From a virus, in the IMG/VR virus record IMGVR_UViG_3300020420_000009, positions 1 to 64,000 of that record: a stretch of DNA of 64,000 nucleotides; one strand, given 5' to 3'. The notes under the pieces are model-generated. The model did not search any database and had not been told where the DNA came from. It worked only from the letters and a program-made list of their open reading frames with translations. A program made the position numbers and the translations under genes. Below are positions 1-8,030 of the stretch, piece by piece; position 1 is the stretch's first letter; each line of letters opens with the position of its first letter.

Positions 1-2
1 GT

Positions 3-785
3 AATGGGTTTGCAATAGTTCGTTTCTTACCAACACCAACAGACGAAGAGATGCCTTGGGTGTCTTACTTCGACCATGGTTTTCAAGGCCCTGGCGGTTG
101 GTATATAGAGAAGTCTTTGACTACTCTTAGTAAAAAAGACCCTGTGTCTGAATATAATACTCAGTTATGGAACACTGGGATTGAAGCAAACAAAGACCAA
201 GCAAGGAAACAGAAGCGTAGACTTCATTATGTTTCTAATGTCTATGTGGTTTCAGACCCTAAGAATCCTGCCAACGAAGGTAAAGTATTCAAATATAGAT
301 ACGGTAAAAAAATCTTCGAACAGTTGAAAGAAGCTATCTCACCTCAATTTGAGGACGAGGCTGCAATCAATCCTTTTGACTTGAGAGGAGAAGGTGCTAA
401 CTTCAAAATCAAGATTAGAAAAGTTGACGGTTATTGGAACTATGACAAGTCAGAGTTCGATACACCAGCACCACTTTTTGACGATGAAAATAAGTTAAAT
501 GAGATAAATACTCAAACATATTCATTGTCAGATGTGATATCACCAAATGAGTTCAAGTCTTACGAAGAACTCAAAGAGAAACTAGATAGAGTTCTAGGTC
601 TCACTGGTGGTGTAAGTAATTCTACAGCAGAATCAATTGCAGAAGACCAAGACGAAGTGCCTTGGGCAAATGTAAACACTGAGACTGTTGCAGAAGAACC
701 CGTAATCGCATCAGCAGAAGCTTCAGTTGGTGAAACCGAAGATGACGCGATGGATTACTTTAAGAAGTTAGCTTCAGATAGTTAA
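3..785 (+). CDS. 32: gp32-like single-stranded DNA-binding protein (5' truncated)
   Basis: The frame is open from base 3, so the start lies upstream of the window. The first visible residues, NGFAIVRFLP followed by HGF..PGGWYIEKS, match the core OB-fold of T4 gp32. The last 60 residues are acidic (many E and D), like the gp32 C-terminal tail that recruits replication and recombination proteins. The role in T4 is to coat ssDNA during replication, recombination and repair. The Cys/His zinc cluster of T4 gp32 is not obvious in the visible part. A structured intergenic region and a DNA methyltransferase follow, rather than T4 genes 59 and 33. Confidence 0.9.
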   Translation, partial: NGFAIVRFLPTPTDEEMPWVSYFDHGFQGPGGWYIEKSLTTLSKKDPVSEYNTQLWNTGIEANKDQARKQKRRLHYVSNVYVVSDPKNPANEGKVFKYRYGKKIFEQLKEAISPQFEDEAAINPFDLRGEGANFKIKIRKVDGYWNYDKSEFDTPAPLFDDENKLNEINTQTYSLSDVISPNEFKSYEELKEKLDRVLGLTGGVSNSTAESIAEDQDEVPWANVNTETVAEEPVIASAEASVGETEDDAMDYFKKLASDS

Positions 786-962
786 TTTCTAATTTGGGGT
801 GGTCGTGTTTTATAATGTGTCTTTGAAACAGACGACCACAACACTAAGACCGTGGAAAACAATGGGGGTGCTTAGTAAGGGAAAGGGAGATAGCAATAGT
901 GCGGGTCTCTCGGTTAAGAACGGGTTGCTGTAAAGCGTGGGGTGACTTAACACTTTATTATT
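786..962 (+). ncRNA. structured intergenic region (candidate leader RNA of the methyltransferase gene)
   Basis: This 177-base gap is G-rich for this genome and holds two foldable elements. The first is an 8-bp perfect stem, 799-806 with 832-839, extended by 807-810 with 826-829 across a 2-nt bulge. The second is a 6-bp stem GTTAAG (913-918) with CTTAAC (946-951), which encloses a 3-bp GCT/AGC stem closed by a GUAA (GNRA) tetraloop (927-936). No open frame of note and no T-tract terminator is present. The downstream ATG at 963 has no Shine-Dalgarno sequence, so a regulatory leader is plausible. I do not recognise a known riboswitch class. Confidence 0.35.
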
Positions 963-1844
963 ATGAAGAGTGAATACTACAAAAACATATTACCATTCAA
1001 CGAGAACGAAAGAGTGGTTGACCAATTTGGTTGGAATCCTCAATCAGTAATAACACCAAGTAAAGCTTCTAAGTCTAATTGGGAACACGCATATCTAACT
1101 GCATACGAAGAGAAGAGAGGGATATGTGAAAGACTTCCTAATGGATTAATGATGTCTGAGTTCCATGCTGGTCTAGCAGAGAACTTAATACATTACTGGA
1201 GTATGGTTGGTGATACTATTGTTGACCCTTTTGCTGGAAGATTGACAAGAGCATTTGTCACACAGTCACTAGGAAGACAATACTTTGGATATGATGTTTC
1301 ACCTACAACAGTTCAGAAGGTTAGAGAAGAATTAAAGAGACATGATTTAGATGCAATCATTCACGAAGAAGACGGTTGTGAAATGAATGCAACACCTGAT
1401 GATTTTGCACATATGATTCTTACATGTCCACCATACGGTGACATAGAAAAGTATGAGAGTGCAACAGGTCAGTTATCAGACATAAGAGATTACAAGAAGT
1501 TCTGTGAAAGAATACAAGTATGTGGTGATAACATGCAAAGAGTTTTAGTCCCAGGCGGGTTTTGTGTTTGGGTATGTGGAGACTGGAGAAGAGGTGGAGA
1601 GTATAGACCATTCCATTCTGATTGTATAAATATGTTCACTAAATCGGGACTCATATTACATGATATTATTGTTATGAAGAACGATACTATCTTTGCAGCT
1701 TTACAAATGGGTAAATGTGCAAGTAAAAGATATACCAGTAAGGTTCATGAATTCATTTTAGTATTCAGAAAAGAAGGAGAACTTGTTTCAAGTTCAGATA
1801 AGATTAAAAACAGAGAGGAAGCTCTAGAACAATTTTTTAAATAA
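963..1844 (+). CDS. DNA N6-adenine/N4-cytosine methyltransferase
   Basis: The protein (293 aa) has a Rossmann-type SAM methyltransferase core. Motif I is DPFAG at residues 88-92, followed by YFGYD (107-111), and catalytic motif IV is TCPPYGD at 154-160. The PPY signature belongs to enzymes that methylate exocyclic amino groups of adenine or cytosine. Motif I precedes motif IV, and a conserved PGGF segment follows. No restriction partner is adjacent, so it looks like an orphan phage methyltransferase. Its target is unknown; the phage genome shows striking GATC avoidance, but nothing links this enzyme to GATC. The stop overlaps the ATG of the bS21 gene (TAATG). Confidence 0.8.
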   Translation: MKSEYYKNILPFNENERVVDQFGWNPQSVITPSKASKSNWEHAYLTAYEEKRGICERLPNGLMMSEFHAGLAENLIHYWSMVGDTIVDPFAGRLTRAFVTQSLGRQYFGYDVSPTTVQKVREELKRHDLDAIIHEEDGCEMNATPDDFAHMILTCPPYGDIEKYESATGQLSDIRDYKKFCERIQVCGDNMQRVLVPGGFCVWVCGDWRRGGEYRPFHSDCINMFTKSGLILHDIIVMKNDTIFAALQMGKCASKRYTSKVHEFILVFRKEGELVSSSDKIKNREEALEQFFK

Positions 1845-2092
1845 TGCCAAGTGTAAAACCAAGAATTAATCCGAAGAATAAGAATGTCGAACCATTTGAT
1901 AGAATGCTTCGTAGATTTAAAAAACAATGTGAGAGAGCCAACATTGTGAACGAGGTTCGTGACAGACAATACTATGAAAAACCGAATCAAAAGAAACACA
2001 AAAAGAATCAAGATATTGCACGGAGAAAAAAACTCAATGCAAAACGAGATGCACTCGCACAATCTAGAAGGAAATGGGGCCCACTTGGGTAA
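1844..2092 (+). CDS. rpsU: bS21-like ribosomal protein
   Basis: This 82-aa, very basic protein contains the bS21 core: [18 protein letters not shown], then [20 protein letters not shown], close to cellular bS21 (EPFD.ALRRFKR.CE..G...EVR.REFYEKP). Cellular bS21 is about 70 aa and sits at the 30S platform near the anti-Shine-Dalgarno, where it promotes initiation. Phage copies of bS21 are known from aquatic viruses and may bias host ribosomes toward phage mRNA. Here there are about 15 extra N-terminal residues. The ATG overlaps the preceding stop, so it is translationally coupled to the methyltransferase. Confidence 0.88.
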   Translation: MPSVKPRINPKNKNVEPFDRMLRRFKKQCERANIVNEVRDRQYYEKPNQKKHKKNQDIARRKKLNAKRDALAQSRRKWGPLG

Positions 2093-2267
2093 AGGTTCGA
2101 AGAGACGACCTCAAGTTGTCTCTGAAAAAAACTTTCAAGAAGCTTGGGATAAGATATTCCCTAGAAAAGTCACACCTAAACATGGACTAACTTCTGTCCA
2201 TAAAGATAAAACCAAATATAATAGAAAGGTATCTAAGCAGGAACTGCTGAAAGACGAGTCCCAGTAG
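2085..2267 (+). CDS. small conserved phage protein starting MGKGSKRRP (TTG start)
   Basis: I assign a TTG start at 2085, because the product then begins MGKGSKRRP, a start shared by many small T4-like marine phage proteins, and continues with a WDKIF segment. It is 60 aa and strongly basic. The start overlaps the last 8 bases of the bS21 gene (TTGGGTAA), implying coupled translation; a purine-rich AGAAGGAA lies upstream. An in-frame ATG exists at 1959, but it would read through bS21 coding sequence out of frame, so the short form is preferred. Function unknown. The 3' end overlaps the convergent tape measure gene by 35 bases. Confidence 0.65.
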   Translation: MGKGSKRRPQVVSEKNFQEAWDKIFPRKVTPKHGLTSVHKDKTKYNRKVSKQELLKDESQ

Positions 2268-4197
2268 GTTCGTTGTTTTGTGGATTAGGTCTAGTCTGCA
2301 TGAAAGTATTACTATTATTACTTACATTCTGTTGAAGTGTATTAGTGTTTACTGCAACTTGACCCGCAACCTGTTCTGCAGCTTCTTCTGCTTGGTCTCT
2401 TGAATCTTTAATTCTATCACCAGTCATTCTTTCTCTTTCAGCAAAATATGCATCGACATTGTCGTCTGTTCCAGAGGTTAACATCTCTGGAGATAGGTCG
2501 TCTTCTGTGACACCAAACTTCTTCATGAGTGCAGCGTCCTCTTCTTCTGAAATGTTTCGACCTTGAACAAAATCACTTCTACCTCTTAGTTCTGATTCCA
2601 TTCTAAATGCGTCCATGGTTGCATCGTCTGAAGCTGCTCTATACTCATCTGAACTAACTCCCCCTGTTTGATTAGGGTCAAAGTCACCAACATCTTGTTG
2701 TGCATAAACGAAATTATCCATTTCACCAGCTCTAACTTTTGCAGCCCCTGCGTCTGAGAGTTCTCTATCTGCAATATATTCTTCTCTATCTGCAACTATC
2801 TTATCCATTTGTTCAGACTTCTTATATGATTCATCTCTTCTATCTAAGAGTTCTTGAGAACCAGTTGCATCAAGTTGTTCTTGTTCTTCTATTCTTGCAA
2901 GTTCAGCCTTTTCTAATTCTTTTCTTTTCTTTCTTTTCTCTCTACGAGACATACCGTCAAGTTCACCACTTTCTTCTAGTGCAGCCATTTGTTCTTTTGC
3001 AGATTCTTTTGCTTGGTCTTCTCTTGCTTTTTGTTCTGCCTTTCTTTGTTTGATTTGAGCTAATTCTTCTTCCTCTGCATCAGAAGTTAACCCTAAGAAT
3101 GATTTAATTTTTAAGAATTTTTCTCGTATGAAATCTGATATACCTTGCCATATGTTTGTAAAGAAACCTGTTATCGAACCAATAACAGAAGCAATCTTTT
3201 CTTTCATTGCAGTAAATTTTGCAACTATGAGGTCTTTGTTTTCTATAAACTTATCATAGATAAATTTTGCAGCCAATACAACGGCTGCAACTGCAAGACC
3301 TATTAGTAGTGCAATACCTATGAACGGTGCAGCTGCCAGTAATAATGAGGCACCAGTTGCAATAAGACCACCAACAAATGCAGCCGAGGCAACAATAAAT
3401 GGGCCGATTGCAGCTAAAATACTAACACCCATTGCAAGAAATTGTCTAGCAAGTGTTGTTATTCCAGTCATTAACATTGTAAATCCTGACCTGAGTGCTG
3501 TCACAGCAGTGGTGCCTATGGCTTTAGCTCCAGCAATTATACTTACTTTAAAGTTTTGTATTCCATCAGAGAACTTACCTAACAGACCTTTATCAATTTC
3601 ACCTGATTCTTCGTCTATTTTCTCACCTGTTCCAACAAAGACTTTTTTTAGTTTATCACCTAGGTCTACTTCTTTACCTGTAAAGAACTTTGTAGTTTTT
3701 GCAACTGCTGTATTTGCAAGTTTGAAAGGAGTTGTAAGTATTGTTCCAAAAGCTTGAATAGATTTAGCTGCGTCATCATACATGTCTTGTAAATCAAGAA
3801 GACCCCCAGTCAAGGTTTTCAACGCACTTGAACCTTCACCAAAGATTGAACTATATGACTTTGCAGTTGACTCTACTTCCTTTTCAGCATTTTCAATATA
3901 TTTACTTTTCTCAGTTTTAAAGGTTGCACCAAAACTTGAGAATGCACCTATAAATTCAGACGAGGCTTTGTTGAATGCAGCTTTATTAGCCTCACCACCT
4001 TCTCTGATTTCATTTGCTGTTTGAGTGAGACTTGCACTTTGTTCTTTAGCTGCACTAAGAACACCTGATGCCATATCCTTTAGTTGACCACCTGAGTTTG
4101 CGAGTTGGCTTGCAGAATTCGAAAGTATATCTTTAAATTTACTTCCTGCGTTTGATACATCATTTTCTAATGATGCAGTGATATCTGCTAACGCCAT
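2233..4197 (-). CDS. 29: tail tape measure protein (gp29-like)
   Basis: The 654-aa product has the layout of a tape measure: an N-terminal amphipathic alpha-helical part (1-200), a strongly hydrophobic Ala/Gly/Ile/Leu-rich stretch (about 255-313), then a highly charged Lys/Glu coiled coil (about 372-480) and a polar disordered tail. T4 gp29 (about 590 aa) sets tail length and probably leaves the tube with the DNA. It is the last gene of the leftward block and lies downstream of the frameshifting gp26-like gene, the usual position for a tape measure after its assembly chaperones. Identification rests on architecture and position more than on motifs. Confidence 0.75.
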   Translation of the reverse strand: MALADITASLENDVSNAGSKFKDILSNSASQLANSGGQLKDMASGVLSAAKEQSASLTQTANEIREGGEANKAAFNKASSEFIGAFSSFGATFKTEKSKYIENAEKEVESTAKSYSSIFGEGSSALKTLTGGLLDLQDMYDDAAKSIQAFGTILTTPFKLANTAVAKTTKFFTGKEVDLGDKLKKVFVGTGEKIDEESGEIDKGLLGKFSDGIQNFKVSIIAGAKAIGTTAVTALRSGFTMLMTGITTLARQFLAMGVSILAAIGPFIVASAAFVGGLIATGASLLLAAAPFIGIALLIGLAVAAVVLAAKFIYDKFIENKDLIVAKFTAMKEKIASVIGSITGFFTNIWQGISDFIREKFLKIKSFLGLTSDAEEEELAQIKQRKAEQKAREDQAKESAKEQMAALEESGELDGMSRREKRKKRKELEKAELARIEEQEQLDATGSQELLDRRDESYKKSEQMDKIVADREEYIADRELSDAGAAKVRAGEMDNFVYAQQDVGDFDPNQTGGVSSDEYRAASDDATMDAFRMESELRGRSDFVQGRNISEEEDAALMKKFGVTEDDLSPEMLTSGTDDNVDAYFAERERMTGDRIKDSRDQAEEAAEQVAGQVAVNTNTLQQNVSNNSNTFMQTRPNPQNNEPTGTRLSAVPA

Positions 4198-4200
4198 TTA

Positions 4201-4407
4201 CTATTCCTCTTCTTCTACAGCTTCTTCAACTAGAACTTCTTTACCGTCTATTCTATCTTGAAGATTTTGAACTTGAGATTCCCAAATTTCAAGTGCATTT
4301 TGATAAGACTGTTTTGCTAATTCTAGCTGTAATTCGTCTAATCCTTCTGCAACTAATTCAGGTTTCATGTTCTGTAGACTTTCCATTTTCTCTACTAAAT
4401 CTGCCAT
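4201..4407 (-). CDS. small acidic coiled-coil protein upstream of the tape measure
   Basis: A 68-aa protein that is mostly predicted helix with heptad-like spacing (LQLELAKQSYQNALEIWESQ) and a Glu-rich C-terminus. It ends 3 bases before the tape measure start, so the two are co-translated. By position it could be a tape-measure chaperone or hub assembly factor, but I recognise no family. Confidence 0.65.
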   Translation of the reverse strand: MADLVEKMESLQNMKPELVAEGLDELQLELAKQSYQNALEIWESQVQNLQDRIDGKEVLVEEAVEEEE

Positions 4408-4418
4408 GGTTTTTCTCC

Positions 4419-4802
4419 CTATTTTTTGTTGTTATCTGAATCATGTTCCTTGGCTGCACTGTTAACATACAGTCCAAACCAAGCAGCTCCTGCCCCAACT
4501 AGAATTGAAATTAATCCTGATTGTTCCATGGTAGGTGCTTCTAAATCTAGAAACCACATAACCACAAAGTAAATTAAGAATATGTAAACACTTAAAAATG
4601 CTCTTGGCCATATTCTCCATGCATCGACTGCCTTTGCAAGAAATATATATTTCTGCCAAGGATTCTTTTTGTCATCATGTTCTAACTCAAATATCTTTTG
4701 TTTGAGGTCATTGTTTTCTGTCACCATTTCCATAAACTTGCTTAAGTCTATTTCTACTTCATTCCTACTCATGTCACCTGAAAATCTTTCTCTATCTGAC
4801 AT
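4419..4802 (-). CDS. two-helix membrane protein, holin candidate
   Basis: The 127-aa protein has a charged N-terminal half (coiled-coil-like MVTENNDLKQKIFELEH) and two membrane segments: about 68-87 (AFLSVYIFLIYFVVMWFLDL) and about 96-112 (LISILVGAGAAWFGLYV). The C-terminus is polar with several Asp and Lys residues. A good Shine-Dalgarno (AGAAGGAG) precedes the ATG. The GAGAAWFGLYV segment resembles the last helix of small phage holins, so a lysis role is possible. A membrane-associated tail assembly factor is the alternative given the neighbours. Confidence 0.6.
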   Translation of the reverse strand: MSDRERFSGDMSRNEVEIDLSKFMEMVTENNDLKQKIFELEHDDKKNPWQKYIFLAKAVDAWRIWPRAFLSVYIFLIYFVVMWFLDLEAPTMEQSGLISILVGAGAAWFGLYVNSAAKEHDSDNNKK

Positions 4803-4823
4803 TATTATCTCCTTCTATTAAAA

Positions 4824-5012
4824 TTAACGGTTCTTGCGTTGTCTCGCCTTCTCCTTTTCTTCTTCTAGATGGTTGAGTAGTAAGTTAATGTATATTTCCC
4901 TTTCCCAAGGTATCATATCATCTAACTCCGTTAATGAATACTTGTGGTGTTGCATTAACTGAAAGTTTGTGCTATAATAATTTAGTAGACTATCATGCGA
5001 AAGGGCTATTAA
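4824..5012 (-). CDS. -1 frameshift extension of the gp26-like protein (gp51-like/chaperone GT part)
   Basis: The gp26-like frame ends in a run of eight T (5018-5011 on the minus strand) directly before its TAA. A -1 slip on TTT TTT enters a frame that stays open for 62 residues to a TAA at 4824. The extension includes MQHHKYSLTELDDMIPWERE, reminiscent of the C-terminal part of frameshifted tail chaperones in other phages, so the fused product would be 300 aa. Independent initiation is possible at the ATG at 4955 (43 aa), but no Shine-Dalgarno precedes it and the coding-like sequence upstream of it favours frameshifting. The position, just before the tape measure region, matches the G/GT arrangement of long-tailed phages. 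Confidence 0.65.
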   Translation of the reverse strand, partial: LIALSHDSLLNYYSTNFQLMQHHKYSLTELDDMIPWEREIYINLLLNHLEEEKEKARQRKNR

Positions 5013-5725
5013 AAAAAATTTTGTAATCCAATTAGATTCTTTTTAATTTCTTTCCCACATAGTTTACAATCAGCAACGACTTCCTTTTCTAATCGCGGTA
5101 TTTCGTTAAAGAACACTGTGACATCTTCTAACTGTTGAACTGTTAAGTTTTCTACAAACTCATGAAGTTCTTTGTCAGTTTGTTCACTAGCTAAATATAC
5201 ATTTTCTGAATCAAATACAGATTGTATACTTCTCTTTAACACTTCAATGGTTTGAGACCCTTGGTCTAAATCATTTAAACCTTGGATATCTTTAACCTTT
5301 GGGTATTTTAATTCAATACCCACTTCATCATTAATCATAATCTTGTTTTCAGGTTCGTCACCCACTACTTCAACATCATCTAAATTAACGACTACTTCAC
5401 CCGACCCTTTCTGGCCACTGCCATCACATTCAGGGTCATTGCAGCCTATACTGATTTTTGCAGTTTCACCAACAGACCTTGCTCTTATTTTAAGGAACAA
5501 ATATTCCATATCAATAAGAGGTAATTCGTTTGGTTCAATCTCTTCAAAAGTCACACTTCTGATTAAATCTTTAACCGCTTCAAATATCTTTGCTTCGTCA
5601 TTCTCTTCCTGTGCAATTAACAACATTTTTTGTTCTTTGACAAGAAAAGGACGATACTTCACTTCCTTTCCGTCACTTGGAAGTATACAACTATACTTCG
5701 GTGCCGTTTGTATTGGTAAAGCCAT
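5009..5725 (-). CDS. 26: gp26-like baseplate hub assembly protein (T4_baseplate family)
   Basis: The 238-aa protein begins PKYSCILPSDGKEVKYRPFLVKEQK and carries LPLIDMEYLFLKIRARSVGE, the signature of the T4 gp26 family (PF12322). Two Cys pairs, CNDPEC near residue 98 and CKLC near 223, could bind a zinc ion. In T4, gp26 takes part in hub assembly; by analogy with other tails this family probably acts as the tape-measure chaperone. The C-terminus ends GLQNFF on a T8 slippery run, and a -1 shift adds 62 residues (separate entry). Confidence 0.8.
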   Translation of the reverse strand: MALPIQTAPKYSCILPSDGKEVKYRPFLVKEQKMLLIAQEENDEAKIFEAVKDLIRSVTFEEIEPNELPLIDMEYLFLKIRARSVGETAKISIGCNDPECDGSGQKGSGEVVVNLDDVEVVGDEPENKIMINDEVGIELKYPKVKDIQGLNDLDQGSQTIEVLKRSIQSVFDSENVYLASEQTDKELHEFVENLTVQQLEDVTVFFNEIPRLEKEVVADCKLCGKEIKKNLIGLQNFF

Positions 5726-5748
5726 AATATATTTCCTCTATCGAGGTG

Positions 5749-6624
5749 TTAACCACCTCTTCTTCTTTCTGTTATAAAGTTGGGATTTATGTCCCGACCT
5801 ATAGTTCCAGCACGAGTTATAAAACTGTCTACTCTAGATAGATTTCTTAATATATCTCCTGCTTTCGAATTAAATCTAGATGCAACCGTGAGACCCTCAA
5901 GAATTGCATCAAACATTCTTCTCCCTTTATTTAGTCCACTCAACGAGAAGTTTCCGTCCAGTGGTTGATTCATTTCTAATTCATTGAATGCTGTTGGATA
6001 CTCAACACTAAAATATCTGTATGACATATCAAAACTAAATTTCATTAAAGTGTTTTCTGATTCTGCATCTAAGTCCATTGAGTCATACGAACTTGGATAA
6101 CATTCATGAAATGTATAAATTAGTGAAGCACTTCCGTCTTTTTTTAGAACATGGATTCTGAATTTACAATCCTGTGCATATTCTTTATAGAATCTCATGA
6201 CACTGTTTCCAGCACTGTTATCTAATTCACTAAATGTATCTATGTTTGAGGAGTGAACCATTTTTAACCATTCCTCTATTATGAATCTATCCATAAATGT
6301 TGGGTCACAGTAAAAACTTAAGTTTACTGAACTTCCATAGTCAACTCCACCTGTAGGGTATTGTCTCTCTGGGCCAAAGGTAGCATAACCAGTTGTCTCT
6401 AATGATTTAGCTGGTAAACTTGCACCATGACATAAGACATTTAATTGGTCTTGGTCTCCTGATATGTTTAAATGTTCTTGAAACATTTTGGGTAAGTTTA
6501 AAAACTCAACAAAGAATCTATTGTTCACCATAGGTGATGCAATCTTAGCTTTTATTCTGTCTATACCTGTGTCTTTTGAATTATAATCTTCTACTGGAAC
6601 TGGGTCTTTATATTTGTTTGCCAT
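5749..6624 (-). CDS. 54: gp54-like baseplate tail-tube initiator
   Basis: This 291-aa protein has the tube-type pattern NNRFFVEFLNLPK, then a gap, CHGASLPAKSLETT, a YGSSVNLSFYCDPTFMDRFIIEEWLKMVH segment and later HECYPSSYDSMDLDAE. This is the beta-barrel fold shared by gp19, gp54 and gp48, in which a loop before the GP(E/D) segment is followed by a strand ending in a Trp-bearing helix. T4 gp54 (320 aa) polymerises on gp48 and nucleates the tail tube. gp48 is encoded divergently at 9777, which fits. The start overlaps the stop of the next gene upstream on this strand. Confidence 0.7.
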   Translation of the reverse strand: MANKYKDPVPVEDYNSKDTGIDRIKAKIASPMVNNRFFVEFLNLPKMFQEHLNISGDQDQLNVLCHGASLPAKSLETTGYATFGPERQYPTGGVDYGSSVNLSFYCDPTFMDRFIIEEWLKMVHSSNIDTFSELDNSAGNSVMRFYKEYAQDCKFRIHVLKKDGSASLIYTFHECYPSSYDSMDLDAESENTLMKFSFDMSYRYFSVEYPTAFNELEMNQPLDGNFSLSGLNKGRRMFDAILEGLTVASRFNSKAGDILRNLSRVDSFITRAGTIGRDINPNFITERRRGG

Positions 6625-7202
6625 TAAAATTTCTTCCTACTATCTGAATATACTGAATTTGCATTTGCATTTTGGAATCTAGTAGAAGGCAACATAGCCA
6701 CTAAACTAAAATGTTCAGGTAATACCTGACATATCCTACTATCTATATTCGAATACACATATTGTTTTACACATGGTCTTGCACGATTCAAACGACTTAT
6801 ATTTTTTACCATATCATAAACAAGTTTGAATCTAGTGTCTTCGGGTTGGTCTTCATTCTCGTCTAGAAAATCATACATTTCATTTAATAATATTGACCTA
6901 TCTGAGGGTGAAATGTAATGTAGATTCAAACCTAAGAATCCAGTTCCATACCTTTTTAAAACTATTACTAATGGAAAGTAATCCCAGTATTTTAATTTTG
7001 AAGCTGTCTTAGGTAAGTAATGAAACATATACATTCTACCTAGTTCAGGTCTTGCAACAAAATTTTGATTTTCGTTTTGAAGTTGGTCTGAACTTCTTTT
7101 AATATACCTTACATTTTCCCTAAACCATTCTAGAGAATTTAGAGATAAGTCCTCAATATTATCGGGTCTCTCAATTTTGATTTCTTCGAATAAACTTGCC
7201 AT
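6624..7202 (-). CDS. conserved T4-like phage protein of unknown function
   Basis: The 192-aa protein contains GRMYMFHYLPK, DYFPLVIVLKRYGTGFLGLNLHYISPSDR and a later SNIDSRICQVLPEHF. This set resembles a conserved protein of marine T4-like phages, but I cannot give a firm T4 gene name (tail completion or DNA-end protection proteins have been suggested for genes at similar positions). A CATAAATA box on the same strand ends 7 nt before the ATG, so it may have its own late promoter. It sits between baseplate genes, so a virion or tail assembly role is likely. Confidence 0.6.
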   Translation of the reverse strand: MASLFEEIKIERPDNIEDLSLNSLEWFRENVRYIKRSSDQLQNENQNFVARPELGRMYMFHYLPKTASKLKYWDYFPLVIVLKRYGTGFLGLNLHYISPSDRSILLNEMYDFLDENEDQPEDTRFKLVYDMVKNISRLNRARPCVKQYVYSNIDSRICQVLPEHFSLVAMLPSTRFQNANANSVYSDSRKKF

Positions 7203-7208
7203 TGTCTA

Positions 7209-8030
7209 TTATTTATGATAATTGTTGTATAAAGTGAAGTTTTCTTTTTCAATTATTTTCTTATTAGGCATAAAATCTAGGAAGTGTCTACAGTCTTCTA
7301 CACCAACATGACCTACTATTTTGATATTTGACCCCTTGTCAGTAAATAAATCCTCTAGAATCGGGTCACAGGTGCCTTCTAGGGTGGCTTTCTCGCCACC
7401 AAAACACTTAATAGTCTCTTTAACTTGGCTGTGGAGTTGGTCTCTCTCCTCACCAACATGGACTTCTAACTTATCGTCATACTTTGCAAAGAAAAGAGAC
7501 TCTTCTCTAGGGTATCCGTATAGTTTCCACCAGTCCTCGAAGGATAATTTAGGAAAATCTAACCTATCTCCGATATCCCATACAACAAAATCCTCGTTGC
7601 AATCGGTATATTCTATAGCATGAACTCTAAACTGGCCTGGGTGAGCAAACCAAAACTCTTTTCCTTCTTTTAGAATAGCTTGAGGCACAGAATAGAGACC
7701 TTGAGTCTTTATGTTATGCACTAACCATTGAAGTTTTACCCCATGGAAGAAACAATTCCTATGGTGGTCTTCCATAAACTCAAGAAATTTGCTTTCGTGA
7801 TACTCTAAGTTCCAACCATATAAAAAATATAGTCCATAATAATCTATAACAGTCATTCTATGTTTATCAAGATACATTGCCATGCCGTCATACAGACCTT
7901 CTTCCTTTGCACGGTCAAAGGGTATTAGTTTTGGATTGAACTTTTCGTAGGGTGTAAAGATTTCTTTGACTTCTTCGTCTGTTAACTTTCGTCCTTCATG
8001 GTCTTGGACAAAGACATGTTCCATAGGCAT
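7209..8030 (-). CDS. uncharacterised protein with a ParB/sulfiredoxin-like domain
   Basis: The 273-aa protein has a central domain (about 98-170) with WLVHNIKTQGLYSVP, then FAHPGQFRVHAIEYTD and FPKLSFEDWWKLYG. The order (helix ending in .GL..P, a strand, then HPG.. R) resembles the ParB N-terminal/sulfiredoxin fold. The same domain occurs in the N-terminal half of the glycosyltransferase fusion at 40895-42556. Its gene follows kdsB directly with a 1-base overlap, so a role in sugar or surface modification is possible. The activity is unknown. Confidence 0.6.
   Translation of the reverse strand: MPMEHVFVQDHEGRKLTDEEVKEIFTPYEKFNPKLIPFDRAKEEGLYDGMAMYLDKHRMTVIDYYGLYFLYGWNLEYHESKFLEFMEDHHRNCFFHGVKLQWLVHNIKTQGLYSVPQAILKEGKEFWFAHPGQFRVHAIEYTDCNEDFVVWDIGDRLDFPKLSFEDWWKLYGYPREESLFFAKYDDKLEVHVGEERDQLHSQVKETIKCFGGEKATLEGTCDPILEDLFTDKGSNIKIVGHVGVEDCRHFLDFMPNKKIIEKENFTLYNNYHK
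7210..7217 (-). promoter_or_regulatory. possible late promoter (CATAAATA)
   Basis: CATAAATA on the minus strand within the last codons of the 273-aa gene, ending 7 nt before the ATG of the next gene (7202). Single variant box; no functional evidence. Confidence 0.35.

Noticed and set aside
811-816. TATAAT promoter for the methyltransferase
   Set aside because: The hexamer is in the loop of the hairpin and has no plausible -35 at 16-18 nt.
799-839. Rho-independent terminator after gp32
   Set aside because: The hairpin is stable but no T tract follows, and transcription of the downstream methyltransferase seems to continue.
3320-3757. 145-codon open frame on the plus strand opposite the tape measure gene
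   Set aside because: It is antisense to an Ala/Gly-rich helical coding region, has no Shine-Dalgarno and no recognisable motif. It is a composition artefact.
4824-4955. Independently translated 43-aa protein starting at the ATG at 4955
   Set aside because: Possible, but the frame is open and coding-like upstream to the slippery site and there is no Shine-Dalgarno, so the frameshift fusion is preferred.
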